Assembly: GCF_945859685.1 (NCBI RefSeq)
Contig: NC_079147.1
Location: 255,492,572-255,556,571 of the forward strand
DNA length: 64,000 nucleotides
Direction of reading: 5' to 3'
From: Eupeodes corollae
Taxonomy: Eukaryota > Arthropoda > Insecta > Diptera > Syrphidae
In this document: piece after piece, positions 11,168 to 23,545 of the stretch
Layout: each line of letters opens with the position of its first letter
Position numbering within the stretch: position 1 is the stretch's first letter
Position numbers and translations under genes: made by a program
Notes under the pieces: model-generated
What the model saw: only the letters and a program-made list of their open reading frames with translations
What the model was told of the DNA's origin: nothing
Databases searched by the model: none

Positions 11168-11773
11168 AGTAAAAAATATCTATAAAAATTAACTACTTTA
11201 ATATGCATAAATGCGTATTTCGCTCATTAAATTGAGAAAAAAAGTTAACAACTTCACTGGATAGTTTTTTAAACACTGTTCAACGAATTTTAATCCAAGA
11301 TCTTTTATAGACTCAGATAATTTTATATCATTGTATACATTTTAAATTTAATTATAATTTTAATAAGATCTTGCCAGGTGAAACAATCGTCACATTATGT
11401 ACTTTCTTTACCTTACCTATTGCGTTGCTTACCTTAACAAGATACCTCTTGAATATGTTAAAGGTAGAATCTAACTAGACATCAGTGTTATCAAGTTTTA
11501 TTATATTTATAATGCCATTGAGACATGTGTATATTATTTATGAATTGTAAATATTATGGCATTTAAAATTAAGTTTGTTTGTTTGTGTAATATTATAATT
11601 CAACTCTCTAAATAAAATCTTATAATAAAATGAAGTAAGTACATCAAAAGTATAGGGGAGACCGGAGTCAGTAGTGGTAAAATGATACAATTTAATAAAT
11701 TACAAATAAGACTTAATGTTAAAAAAATTTGTCTTATTTAATAGGCGTGTTTCCTTTTAAGCTTCGTAGAAAA
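11168..11773. other. Upstream region of P450 copy B
   Basis: AT-rich and non-coding. It should contain the promoter of copy B; I see no diagnostic element. Confidence 0.4.
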
Positions 11774-11972
11774 CTAGGGCCTAGAGACTTACAACTCTCA
11801 ATTATTTGATGTATAGTTTTAATGTCAAAGCCGAACAAGAATTACACTTGGAGGATTTGTCAATTACAAGAAAAAGGCGAAGAAAACTTTATGTGGCACA
11901 GGCAGGGATTGAACCCAAAACCTATAGCATAACAGTTCTACGCATTAATCATGACACCATTGGTACTACGAC
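11774..11972 (-). mobile_element. tRNA-derived SINE, minus-strand copy
   Basis: On the minus strand the tRNA-like head reads CGTAGTACCAATGGTGTCATG...TAATGCGTAGAACTGTTATGC, with a well-kept B-box GGTTCAATCCCTGCCTGTGCCAC, followed by the SINE body and ...GAGAGTTGTAAGTCTCTAGGCCCTAG. About 100 bp of the central body is missing compared with the copy at 58,093. Confidence 0.8.
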
Positions 11973-12379
11973 CTGAACATTTAACAGTAAAATTTTGACA
12001 TTTGTCAATTTACTAGCAATTTTTTTCTACAGAAATAAGACATACGAATTAAAAGTTAAATTAAAATTAAAACACTTTTATTTTCATATGTCAACAAGTG
12101 TTTTAAGCTTTCTTATTCTGAGCTCATAAAGCGCTCTCTGAAAAGTCTCAGAAAATGTTAAGAGCGTAAAATAGACACAAATTTGAAGAGCTATTAAAGA
12201 AAAGCAACTCTTCGTTTGACAGTTCTGGTTTTGTTCTGAACTAAAAACGAAAACTGGCTAAAGAGTTGCTATCTTTTTTAATAGAAGAGATTTTAAAATT
12301 ATTAGTGACATTTATATCATTAGCTCAATTACGTCACTCGAACATCGTCGTAAAGTTTCTTGTCTCACGCTTTTTTACC

Positions 12380-12660
12380 GTGAACGTGCTAACGGACTAT
12401 AATCTAGTGAAAATGCCAGTTGTATTCCTCCTCTTAAACAATTTAACCGTAATAACCGCCCTTATAGGAATGGCCATGAGTTTACCCTTGAACCCAACTT
12501 TAGCCGTACTACGAAGTACAGAGATTTATTTTTTTGCTGTACTTCGCGGATGTCGAATGCTCACTATTATGTCTTTGGCATATTAAAAGTATACAAGTCG
12601 TTTGAGTGTTCGTTAATTATAAAACAAAATGTCAGCAGCTTTGTCTCCAAGTCCAAAAAA
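12380..12660 (+). mobile_element. LINE 3'-coding fragment (CR1-like)
   Basis: In one frame it encodes PPLKQFNRNNRPYRNGHEF, then LEPNF, TTKYRDLFF and SRM, a recognisable C-terminal piece of the same LINE family as 13,030-13,660, where the block recurs as PLKQFNRNTRAFRNAHQ. Very decayed. Confidence 0.55.
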
Positions 12661-12739
12661 TGTACGACAGTTGTGAAAACGTTAAATACATTTTCATAAA
12701 AGTTTACTGGCTGTGATGAAGAAAATTGTATGTTAGCAG

Positions 12740-12960
12740 AGCGATGTCATATTTGACATATTGTACTAGAGGTTTTATTTTAAATAGTTCGCTACTTTTG
12801 ACATTTGACAAAGCAACACAAGCAGCGAAACAATAGGAATTTTGCACGAAAAGTTTTCTGAACGTGTTATTTCTGGAAGCAGCGACCATAATATTTGCCA
12901 CCGAGATCTTCAGATTTACAGCCTTAAGGCTTTTTCTTTTAAGCCATGGGAAAGATTAGG
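12740..12960 (+). mobile_element. Mariner-like transposase scrap
   Basis: A frame through 12,825-12,915 reads LHEKFSERVISGSSDHNICHR followed by DLQ, resembling the segment between the second and third catalytic residues of the mariner-like transposase at 8.5-8.8 kb (FFGHVIS...NIKWPPRSCDL). The scrap is too short and damaged for certainty. Confidence 0.4.
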
Positions 12961-13029
12961 TCTATGTTAAAGCTCCAATTTGGAGTCAAGGTCATACAGA
13001 TGGATACATCTAACTCCTATTGTCATTAA

Positions 13030-13660
13030 GCGCGATAGTGATTTTATTGGACCAATCTCTTTTCGTACTCGAACTATTGTTTTCAACTTCTAATCCAATA
13101 CAATGTTTTGCTGACGATAGTAGCTTAGCAATTCATGTTCGTTTTCAGACTAACATCCCTCTTCTTCAGATGTGAAATTGCAGAGCTTATCAAATTCCAC
13201 CTAAATAGCATTGTACAATGGAAATAAAAAACCGCGTGGAATATAATGCTTCGAAAACTCAATGCTATCTTGTATCATTAAAGCGTGGTATAACCCCTTT
13301 GCTTTTATCCATTGGTGGCGCTTGCAGCGAATTGACTGAACATCTCGGTATTTTCGGTATGTGTACCACCAACCACCTCGATCACATACGCAATGTCACC
13401 AAAAATGCCACAAGATGTTTGAGTTTTCTAAGGCGATGCAAGAAGTTTTTCTCCCTCTCCAAAGCTTGAGTATAACTCCCATATCTGAGCATTTCTCCCC
13501 TTAAACAGTTTAACCGTAATACACGCGCTTTTAGGAATGCTCATCAATATAACCTCGAGCCCAATTTCGGTCGCACTGTCAAGCAAATATATAGATTCGT
13601 TCTTCAGCCGCACATACTGTCTTTCCCTTTATTCAATAAAAAAAGGAATCCATTTGGAAA
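13030..13660 (+). mobile_element. LINE remnant (CR1-like), RT palm to C-terminus
   Basis: The catalytic box survives as FADDSS near 13,105. It is followed by NRVEYNASKTQCYLVSLKRG, LGIFGM, HIRNVTKNATRCLSFLRRC and, after an internal deletion, the C-terminal block PLKQFNRNTRAFRNAHQ and FGRTVKQIYRF. Multiple stops and frameshifts. Same family as the fragment at 6355-6912. Confidence 0.65.
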
Positions 13661-14326
13661 ACTCTGTACATGAAATGAAGAAAACATTTTTGTTTTTAAA
13701 CTTAATTTACTTTAAAAGCACAAATGCAAACTTTTAAATTCAACTAAAATGATTTTAGAAAGCCATGTTCAAAAAACGTCAAATTAGATTAAACTATAAA
13801 AAAACTTGTTATTTTACAGTAAATTATCGTTGATTTGACTCTTTTTCAAAATTAGTTACGACTTCTTCTATTTTATTTGTCTTTCTTTTTGGAAATTTAA
13901 ATTGCTCTGTAGTAATAGTTTTAAAATATTTTCTGAATCATTATGATGAAGTTTTTGAACTAAATTCTTTTTATATTTATATTTTTTAAACCTGAAGAGT
14001 TGAGTTTAATTAAGTACACATTTTTACCACTCTCCCCTATTGATAAAATTAAGTAAGCAATTATATGTATAAAATTCGTTGCATAATACGTTAGAATGTT
14101 GTTTTATTTTTATTATCTAGAGCTCAAATTTCTGATTTCTCAAATTTGTCAAACTGTTAATTTTTCAAAGACTACATTCAGTTGATTCTTTTGATAAGAA
14201 ACTTCAGGTCGACATGTTTTATTTTAAGAGTTAAAAGTCTCAGTTTTTTTAAAATTAAAATTCTATTTTTATTCATAAATCTTATTTCTAGCTAAACTTG
14301 GACTAATTATAAGCACACACGTATTT
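13661..14326. other. Non-coding spacer downstream of P450 copy C
   Basis: AT-rich sequence without recognisable genes or repeats. It must hold the 3' UTR and poly(A) signals of copy C. Confidence 0.4.
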
Positions 14327-15986
14327 TTATTTCGTAACGTAAAGTGGATCTCTAATAAGTTTACAATAAATTCCTCCTTTAGCTTGTAAAAGCACACCTT
14401 TAGGATCGAGTTGTAATACTTTTGGGGTTTTTTCACATATGTCTACTTTATGATTTCTCAGAAAACTTATTAAACCGATTTTAACTTTAACGATTCCTAA
14501 ACGTTCTCCTATGCAAATGTGAGGTCCAGCCCCAAATGGCATATAAGAATTAGGAACTAGATTTGGTCGATTCTCTGCAGAGAATCTTTCTGGATCGAAC
14601 TTTAATGGATTCGGGAAGTACTGAAAATAAAATCAAAATTACGTTAATGAAGAAATGAAGCAGACAAATACAATACCTTTGGATCTTTTTGAAGGGCATA
14701 AGTTGATATGTAAATAGGCATTCCATTGGGTATCTTGAAATTGCTATATGGCTCCAATGAATAACCCTCTTCACCCTTAGACAATGTACATTCTCGATCC
14801 AAAAACGGCAACGTCGGGTACAATCTTAAAACTTCTAACGTAACCATATTCAAGTATTCCATTCCTTGCAGAGTCTCATAAGTTACATTCCCATCGTTCT
14901 TTTCCAAGCATTCTTTGATTTCTTCACGAAGACGATTTTGAATCTCTTGATTTTTGGACAATTCGTACAATCCAAAGGAGATACCCGATGAGGTAGTTTC
15001 AAAACCAGCCGTGAAAAACACAGCAGCTTGAGCAATGAGAACTTCGTCATCAAGCTCTTCACCTTCAGCAGCAGCTGCCTTTTTAATCGATACAAGAGTG
15101 TCAATCAAGTCATTTCGCGTCAACCCCGTCTTCATTCTTTCACTCATTACATATGATATAGTTTCACGAATAAATGAGGCAGCCTTTTTGGTGAAAGTTT
15201 TCCAACGAAATAGTGCTGCAAATTCTGGCAAGAAGAATATTCCATTGAACCTAATGGTGGTGTATGTATTCCATTTAAATATTTCTTTTCCTTGTTCACG
15301 GAATTCACTTTTAGGATTATTTAAACAATTTGCTTCAAGTCCATAAGCTACAGAAGCAATGGCATCGGTAGTGAAGAGAGCACTGATTTCTTTGACTTCC
15401 TTGACACAGTTCGTTGAGTCCACGGAATGTTTGCACAAATACTTATCCAAGTCCAATCCAATCTATAAAAGAGATCACAAAATTAGATAAGAAGATCTTT
15501 AAACTTAAAGGGGTTTGTTACCTTTGCAATAAGTGGGAACATCTGTTTCAGTTTGCCACTTGTGAAAACTGGTGTCAACTTTGCGCGAATTTCCTTCCAT
15601 TGTGGGTTCTTTAGAAAGAAAATATTGTAGTGTCCTAGGGGATCACCATGTACGTCACACGCTGTATATCTGTTTGAAAACTTGTTGAAGTCCTTGATCA
15701 TAATTGCCTTGATTAGGTCCAAGTCACGCAGTAGGAGTGCTGGCTTATGGAAAATGTGAATTCCAACTATCGGTTGATCTTGAGCATTTTTATGGTTATA
15801 TAGGGAAGCTACATGAACTGCTGGATTGATTTTCATGCAAATGAGTTCCTTGAGATTTCCAAATATTGGATTTGCTTCGATATAGGGGACATTTTGTCGA
15901 CGCCAATATGAATAGTGGTGTTTTATCCAGAAATAGAGGGCCGTTACTACTCCAGCTAGAACCAGAAGCCATTCAGAAACTCCCAT
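14327..15986 (-). CDS. Cytochrome P450, CYP6G-like (copy C)
   Basis: Complete gene: exons 15986-15522, 15462-14677 and 14620-14327; introns 59 and 56 nt; 514 aa. I chose the ATG at 15986 (MGVSEW) because it aligns with copy B; another in-frame ATG two codons upstream (15992) is possible. Seen: membrane anchor, WRRQNVPYIEA hinge (Ala replaces the usual Pro), CDVHGDPLG, I-helix AGFETT, K-helix EVLR, PERF, and heme loop FGAGPHICIG with Cys about 453. Role as for a CYP6 monooxygenase; substrate unknown. B and C are clearly a recent tandem pair, alike from the first residues through RTKS-type linkers, and share the exon lengths 465 and 786 nt exactly. Confidence 0.95.
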
Positions 15987-18560
15987 TATCACAATAAGAT
16001 AGGAATCTTAAAAATAAATTAGAAATTTGTTAATGTAGCACACTGGATATGAATTTTTAAAAGTGTTCATTTAGAGCACGTTATGAACATAATAATCATA
16101 AAGGTCAGAGGAAATACAACGATTTTTAACTTCTTTTCAAAATAATTTATTCCGAGGTAAACACTTTCAAAGAAGTTTTCCGAATGGCTAAACAAAAATG
16201 ATATAAGCTTCCAATCGCATAATAATAGAAAATCAAGTTTCAAAGTTTCGAAAACAAAAAATGGCTAAACAAACCTTACAGCCTTTAAAAATTCGCACTG
16301 TTAAAAACTCAGAACAATAATTCTTAAAAATTATTTTTTAAGATAATCAAACAAACTTTGCTTAGAACGATTGTCTTGATATCGGTATTTGTTGACAGGG
16401 TTTGATTTCAATCAATAATCATTTTAACAGCTTCCGAATCGAATTGTGCAACACACTCAGTTAGATAATTTGGAACACAAACAAAACTTGACACTTGTAT
16501 GGGTTTAACAAAAGTTATAAAAATTCGTAAAGCCTTTAATTTGATATCTGAAATTCAAACTTGTCTTTTTAAATTAAATCCATTTTTCGGACTAAATATT
16601 ATCAAACAAAAACTTTAAATATATCACCTTAAAACAAATATATTATATTTTCCCAGAAAACAAAATATCAATAACTTTCTCACTTCCTCAAGTCGATTTG
16701 GTTCTTTGAAGACTGATCGTTATATTAATTTATTCAACATCATTTATAGGCTTCACGCGTTGGCTCACTTCATATTTATTAATTTAATCAATATTACGTT
16801 TAATCTGTTATCATATTGTACTTGGATTTTCTAAAAATAGAAACAATTTAGTATTCATTAATAAATAAATACATGACTTGATCGCACAAATTTGCTGTTG
16901 AAAACTACTCTAGCTGCCTTTCGTTTTGGAAAAGTGAAGAAAAATGAAGATGTTTTGTCGAAAAAGAACACAAATTTAAAAAATCTAGAAAGAAAAACCA
17001 GAACTCAATTTTGCTGATGATAATTTCTAAAGTCGGTTTGATATTATTTGATAAAAACCGTACACGAAATCATTTTGTTTGCATTTGGTATCAAAAGTTA
17101 AAATGGGCTAAAAAAGCGGTTCAGACCTTAGTTCCAATAATATGTGGGATAAGACCTTTTCATAAGAGGAAATAAAGAAGTTGCTTGACAAAAATAAAAC
17201 TTTTCTATCCTTTTATAACCTGGATTTTTAACACGAAACCAATAAATGCCCAATAGAGCAAGTACAAGCTTAAAGTATTCAAGTAACAAGTGATAATTTA
17301 GAATACAATTATCGTATGAATTAGATGCGGGGTATTGTTAAGAATTTTAAGTATATAAGACGAAGTGCCTACTTACGCCTATCTAGGTATTTGATGTTGA
17401 CAAGATAGAGTAAAACAGTCTTATCGGAATTACTACGTTTTCGTTTTCATTAAGGTGCTTTAAATGCCTTACACAAATTGTTTGTTATGAAATTTAGTTT
17501 CATAAGCTATAAGGTACATAAATGTTTATTCAACAAAAATGACAGCTGTCATCGTTTGATATTTCTGATAATTTAAAACTACGACACGGTGAAAATGTTT
17601 TAATTACATTTTCGGTAAACTAAAGCACTTATTTTATATTCGTTAAGCACAATACTTGTCAGACGAGAAGTTGACCTAATTTGTTCAGCTGTTTTAACAA
17701 GTAAGTGGTAAGAAAAATCTAAACCGTAGACTCAAAAACAATTGATAATATTGCTATTGTAGCGCGTACTGTTAACGAAAACCAAGATTTGTCAATTTGT
17801 GCTGGATATTTGGAATTAAGAAATATCAAAAACGAAGGGAGATTTTAAAGCTTAGTAAATAACTCAAGCCGGTAGATAACCAGTAACTTCATCACTTCAC
17901 TGATTAAGTCCTAGAAATGCATCAAAATGATCCGCATTTTCATGCAGAAATCAGTGATTAGTTTTTTTTACGGTTCAGTTTTTGCTATACATATACACCT
18001 TCGATTAAATACCGCAAATATGGAGTTTGTGCTTTTTATTGAGCACACAGTGTCATGGAAAGGGTACGGTGTCCAATGTCATTAGAGCTATCAAAATGTA
18101 TGTTCTCGATCTCTTAGAGATTTGCGATGATCTTATCAATAGGCGATTGAATTCCAAAATTTTGACATTAAGAGCAACATAAAAATTAAAATGATAAGTT
18201 CGTAACGTCTTAATGTTTTTTTCGGCTTTTTGATTTGTAATCTAAAAAGTTATTCTTACAAGTTATTTGCGCTAAGATTTCTTATCAATTTGCATTCTCC
18301 CAATAGGTTTAAGAAACATGAAAGTAGGTGTTTTAAAATCCGATAAATATAAAAAGGAAATGATAAGACTTATATTATCTTAACATCCGTTTTCGATTAA
18401 AAATGTTGATTCTTTATGTGATAAAAAAATGTTAACAAACAAATCGTTCTTGGTCTATAACATTAATCTAAGAGATTATAAAACAAAAATTATTAAAACG
18501 ATTGATGAAAGTCTAGTAAAGGGTTTTTCAATAAGGGCGGGTAGATGTTGAAATAGAATA
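15987..18560. other. Large non-coding region upstream of P450 copy C
   Basis: No open frame of interest and no element I recognise. It should include the promoter and any enhancers of copy C. A/T-rich throughout, with no obvious tandem repeat. Confidence 0.45.
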
Positions 18561-18895
18561 ATAGGTTTTTCACACCAAACCCAAAACCGGGTTTTCGGCA
18601 AAAAGTTTTCGAAAACCCGAAAATCGTTCACACCGAACATTTACACGTTTTCATTTGGCATTTAAATTTATTTAACACGGGCTGTCAAATTTTGTATTGA
18701 TAAAAAAATTTGTGAGTAAAAAGTTTTGCTCTTCTCAAATTAATTAAAATTGATTTTAACGTAATACTAACTCGTCAAGAAAAAGAGTTTCAACTGAAGT
18801 TCTGGGGACGGGTTGAATGGGCCCACGACATGAACCAACAAGTACTAAAAGCTCGCTTGGACCGTCCAAACAATTCACTAGGGAAAAGCTAATTG
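18561..18895 (+). other. Possible DNA-transposon scrap with palindromes and a short ORF
   Basis: Two near-identical motifs, TTCACACCAAAC (about 18,572) and TTCACACCGAAC (about 18,632), bracket nested palindromes (AAAACCGGGTTTT, GTTTTCGAAAAC). Downstream, about 18,763-18,891 encodes a short clean frame with EKEFQLKFWGRVEWAHDMNQ ending in SLGKS and a stop. The composition looks like a real protein tail, not noise, but I do not recognise the family. A PIF/Harbinger-type element is one guess. Confidence 0.3.
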
Positions 18896-19029
18896 TGTAG
18901 AAAATATATCATAGCATTAACAACAAACAAAACTGTTGCAATAAAAGTTCATTTTATTTAAAACATTTTCTTCTTCTTCCACAACAAATTTAATCCAAAA
19001 TACTGAGCTTATGACTACTGCCTCTGTTG

Positions 19030-22000
19030 GCCAAATGTGCATTCAGAATCGCCATATATTGTGGCCGTCCGAGGCGGGATTGAAAAGATTCTGAACGATT
19101 TCGTGTATGGCCGGAGCAGAAAAGGTCAATTCCTAGTTCCAGATTCGTTCCAGATTATTTATAAAACTTGTGGTTTACCGAAACTTGTGGTTTACCAAAC
19201 CACGGATCAGAGTGGTCCAATTTTCAATGACTCTTCCGCATAGATCCGGCTGAATTTGGGCGATGGTTTGTGTTATGTTTACCTTTAGGGCATGTGTCGA
19301 TTGTGGTTTATTTTTATAGACCTGCGACTTTAAGAAAACAAACAGGAAAAAGTCAAGTAGGTCAAATCGCATGACCTTGGTGGCCAATTCACAGTACCCC
19401 TGTGAGAGATAACCTTACCCTTAAATCGTTCATGCAAAATGTTAATCGTGGCAATAGCTGTGTGGCACGTAGCGCCGCGTCGTTCAATTTGGGACATAAG
19501 AAATTAGTTATCATCGTTATGTTGCGCTTGCTGTTGACGGCGACCGCCTCACTAACGTTGTTTTTTAAAAAAGAACGTACCAATTACTCCGCCGGCCAAA
19601 AACCGACAAATGTAAACTTTTCGGGAATGGACTGTCACCTGGTGAACCTCTTGTCGGTTGGTGTAGTCTTTGCTTGTTAACACAGCCATTCATCCAAAAA
19701 TGCTCCTCGTCATTAGATATATTTTAATTTGAAACTTTTGTAACAGAGAACAATTACACAAGTATAGATAATAAACTAATAGATTATTAGTTTATGTGGA
19801 TCCCGGCAATACGAAGTCAAACAAGAGGAAGAGCAAGTGGAGGATGTTACTTCAGTTACAAAAAAGAGTTAGTAAACTTGAAGTGTGAGATTCTCAATCA
19901 AAATCACCTAACGAACGTTAAATTGCAAATCAACAACAAAACTCTTTTGATACTCCCCCTGTACTTGAATTGCAATAACTGGGATGAGGACTTTGATATT
20001 CTCGGCGAGATATTTAATACGATTAGTTCATCGAAAATAATGCTGATTGGGGATCTGAACGGGAGAACCGGTCAAGTTGCAGGAACAATTAACAAAGCAA
20101 AAGGAATTAATAGGCAGACTAAAGATGTAGTGTGCAATACAAGAGGAAAACGAATAATTGAACTGTGTGACTCGTTTGGATTGAGAATTCTAAATGGAAC
20201 AATGCCCAGTGACGTTTCTGGTGATTTTACTTTTGTTGGTAGTCAAGGTTCATCAACTATTGATTATTCAATGATAGGCGAAGATTGGGAACCCTTTGTG
20301 ACTGATTTCGAGGTGCGAGAACTTCCATACTCAGACCATCTGCCGATAGTAGTTACCTTACGTATGACTGGACATTCAACTGTAGTAAATAACATCGACC
20401 AATTACTTCCTAGACTCAACTGGAACCTCTCAAAAACCTCATTATACAGACAATGTTTGGACACCAATCTACACAACCGCCAAAATACGGACTTTCGCTT
20501 GCTAGATCAAATCGTTAAGGCATCTTATCCACAGCAGCCGATTAGTAATACACGAAACAAAACAAGGGTAGAGCCTTGGTTTGACGAAGAATGCCAGAAG
20601 GCACGCAGAATTTCATTCGCATGGCTCAGGAATTTCAGAAACTCACCCCAAGGTCAATTTAGAAACATATACATCGAAGCTAATGCGACATATAAAAAAC
20701 TGTGCAAAAGCAAAAAGCGAGAGTATGAGGAACGACAAGCGGCCAGGTTGGCCTCCTGTAAGAATGCATCAACGTTTTGGAAACTTGCATGGAAGCTAAA
20801 TGGTAAAAAACCGTCAATACACAAAAATCTGCGTGCAAATATGCTAGCCGAACACTTTCGGCAACTCCTCAACTCAGAAATGATGCCATCTATCTGGCAA
20901 CATGCAACACCTGGTATAACCAATGAAATATTGGACTCGCAGTTTACTGCACAAGAATTGGAGCAAGCGTTATGTACTCTGAAAGATAGGAAAGCAGCAG
21001 GCGCAAACGGTATCCCAGCCGAATTTTACAACTATGGCACTTCTGCACTTAATGATCGACTTCTAACGATGTTCAATAAAGTCATAGAGGGGAATTTGGT
21101 AGTAAATGAATATCAAGAAGCTGTTATATTCCCAATACATAAGAAAGGATCATACTCGGATGCTTCAAACTTTCGGGGCATTTCCTTCTTGAATGCAACA
21201 TATTAAATTCTTACAACGATGATGCAGAAAAGGCTCAACAAGTGAATTAAGTCTCAGAACATACTGAAAGAGTTTCAAGCTGGTTTTAGAGCAGGCTACT
21301 CTACAATGGATAATATTTTTGTACTCCGAAGTCTTGCAGAAAGCTTTATCGCTCAAAAAAAGAAATTACATGTATTTTTCATCGACTTTCAAGCGGCATT
21401 CGATACAATAAATAGAGGTGCCTTATTCTACAAGCTATATAACGCGGGGTTATCGACGAAATTTGGACGTGCGCTAGAGAATCTCTATAGAGGAACTCGA
21501 GCGGCTGTATGGAATGGTGCAGAGTTGTCAGATTGGTTTGTGACCTCATCGGGAGTAAGGCAAGGCTGCACATGGAGCCCCACTTTGTTCTCACTTTTTA
21601 TAAATGACCTGATTGATTATCTTCCTGGTGCCGTGGATTTCGCAGGAACACATATGAAGGCCTTATTATTTGCAGATGATATTGTCATGTTTGCGTATTT
21701 GCCAGAAGCGTTACAGCTCATGATAAACAGGTTATATAATTACTGTTGCTTATGGAACTTAATAGTTAATACGCAAAAGTCTAAAGTGATGATATTTAAA
21801 AACGGTGGTGGAAGAAATGCTTCTAACGAGAAATGGTCATTTAACGGAGAAGCCTTAGAATGTGTAACCGAATACAAATACCTAGGGGTAATTTTTACTA
21901 GAAGTTTGAGCATACAGAAGCATTTAACTGTGAAGTTAGAAAAGGCGAAAACAGCCATTAACATATCATGGAAAAGATGCTTCATGAACAGAAAAATTGC

Positions 22001-23545
22001 GCATAGCAGTAAGCTGAAGGTATTTGAAGCTGTATCGGAGAGCATACTTTTATATGGCGCACAAGTTTGGGGATGTATGAGATTTCAAACGGTGGAAAAA
22101 CTCTTCACACACTATTTTAAATGGATATTTAGCTTACCAGTCAACACACCAAATTACGTGGTAATGCTCGAAACAGGACTATCACCTTTACACATAAAGA
22201 CCTTGAAGTTGCAAGCCGATTTTCTTTAGTACATATTCAATTTATCAGAATCCAGATTAGTCAAGAAGGTAGCTATCAGTGCCATACACGAACGAAACAG
22301 CTGGTATAGAGAGTGGTCAAAACTTGCTGAAAAATGCAATCTAAGCTTTGATTTAAACCTGGAAAACATTGGAGAAATGTAGAGCTGAATATATAGCTGA
22401 AGCCTCCAGTTCCATCTACAGAACAGTTTACGGTAGATTAAATCACAATTTGGCAGAGAAAAACTATTTTCGTGACTCTAATAAGGTTAATGTTATCGCT
22501 ACAATGGTCAGACTTCGCAGCGAGCTTATCAATCTGAACATCATGCCTCACAGACCTGATCTACCATTAGAATGCAGCATTTGCAACATGAGAGAAAGGG
22601 AAGACGTCATTCACTTTTTGGGAAGATGCCCAACTCTGAAAGAAACCAGAAGAAGCGTTCTTGGGAGCGATGTTTTATCTGAAGAGCAAGTCCTGGACGA
22701 ATTGAATCATATGAACGTTAATAGACTTTATGAATATTGTGTAATTGCGCTCAGATATAGAGCAAGAATAATTAACGAAGATTTTTGATTAAACAAACCT
22801 TTAACTGTATCTTATTTGAATTTCTAAATTTTATTGGTTACCATATAATTCCATATTTTAAACACATATGTTATTTAAAACGGTTATTTCTTTGTAATTA
22901 AATTAATATATTATAGTTGTCAATCTGGCAGACGGCAAATGCCATGTCATAATGATTTTTGTAAATGTAAAAACGTATCTATTGTTAAATTCAAATGTTG
23001 ATCCAATAAAATCCAAATTATCTATCTATCTATCTATCTATCATTAACTTTGAGCTCCTGGCTCAGTTGGATCTTGTACAGGTGTAGGCCAAAGTTCCGA
23101 AGCAAAATTCGCCAAGTTGCGAAAGTTTGCGAAGGACCGAGCTCTTGCGCACGGCGAGGAATAGACTTTCCGGGTTCTGCTGTAGACTTTCACGGACTGC
23201 GGCGATGTTTATACCTTATATTGCGTTCCTTGAACGTATGGCTGTTAGCTGATTGTTTACTGAACCGGTCGCTCACATTTGGCATCCAAACCTTGAAGAG
23301 GCGACAGTGAAGGGCCACTACGTCTACTGTAAAATGGTCGCAATACGCGCAACGTTTTCGTTAACGAACAGTCATTTTGATAATAAAGTTTTATCATTTA
23401 AACGAGCAGTTCAATCGTGTAACTTGACATGATAATTTGGCATAAACAACAGAATAATAAACAAAAGATTTGACAGAACAAAATGGCCACCACGCAGCTC
23501 CAAAATCAACCGGAGCCAATTGAAAAACCCTTTATTATTTTTTGA
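19030..23545 (-). mobile_element. Mariner-like transposon remnant M3, split by a LINE
   Basis: The minus-strand transposase has its N-terminal part at about 23,545-23,046 (IPRRAQELG, LYKIQLSQELKVND) and its C-terminal part at about 19,790-19,040 (DEEHFWMNG, VNKQ, ITMITNFLCPKL, LDFFL, FLKSQVYKNKPQS, IENW). The two halves join across the plus-strand LINE at 19.8-23.0 kb. Frameshifts and stops are numerous. M3 belongs to the same broad family as M1 but to a different subfamily, judging from differing residues at shared motifs. Confidence 0.75.
19785..23042 (+). mobile_element. LINE Z1, endonuclease plus RT, with (ATCT)n tail
   Basis: Near full-length ORF2 of a non-LTR retrotransposon, 5' truncated inside the AP-endonuclease domain. 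Endonuclease motifs: GDLNGRTG, DYSMIG and SDHLPIV. RT motifs: AAGANGIPAEF, FIDFQAAFDTI, GVRQGCTWSPTLF, FADDIVMF and YKYLGVIF. A C-terminal Cys/His cluster reads CSICNMREREDVIHFLGRC (22,577-22,633). Disabling changes: TAA at 21,204 and TGA at 21,243, both single-base changes of Lys and Trp codons in conserved blocks, TAG at 22,227, and a frameshift near 22,365. The 3' end is five ATCT repeats (23,022-23,042), after which the mariner sequence resumes. Confidence 0.9.

Noticed and set aside
23022..23042. (ATCT)n run as a CRISPR-like or functional repeat
   Set aside because: A simple tetranucleotide array at a LINE 3' end; CRISPR arrays are not expected in an insect nuclear genome.
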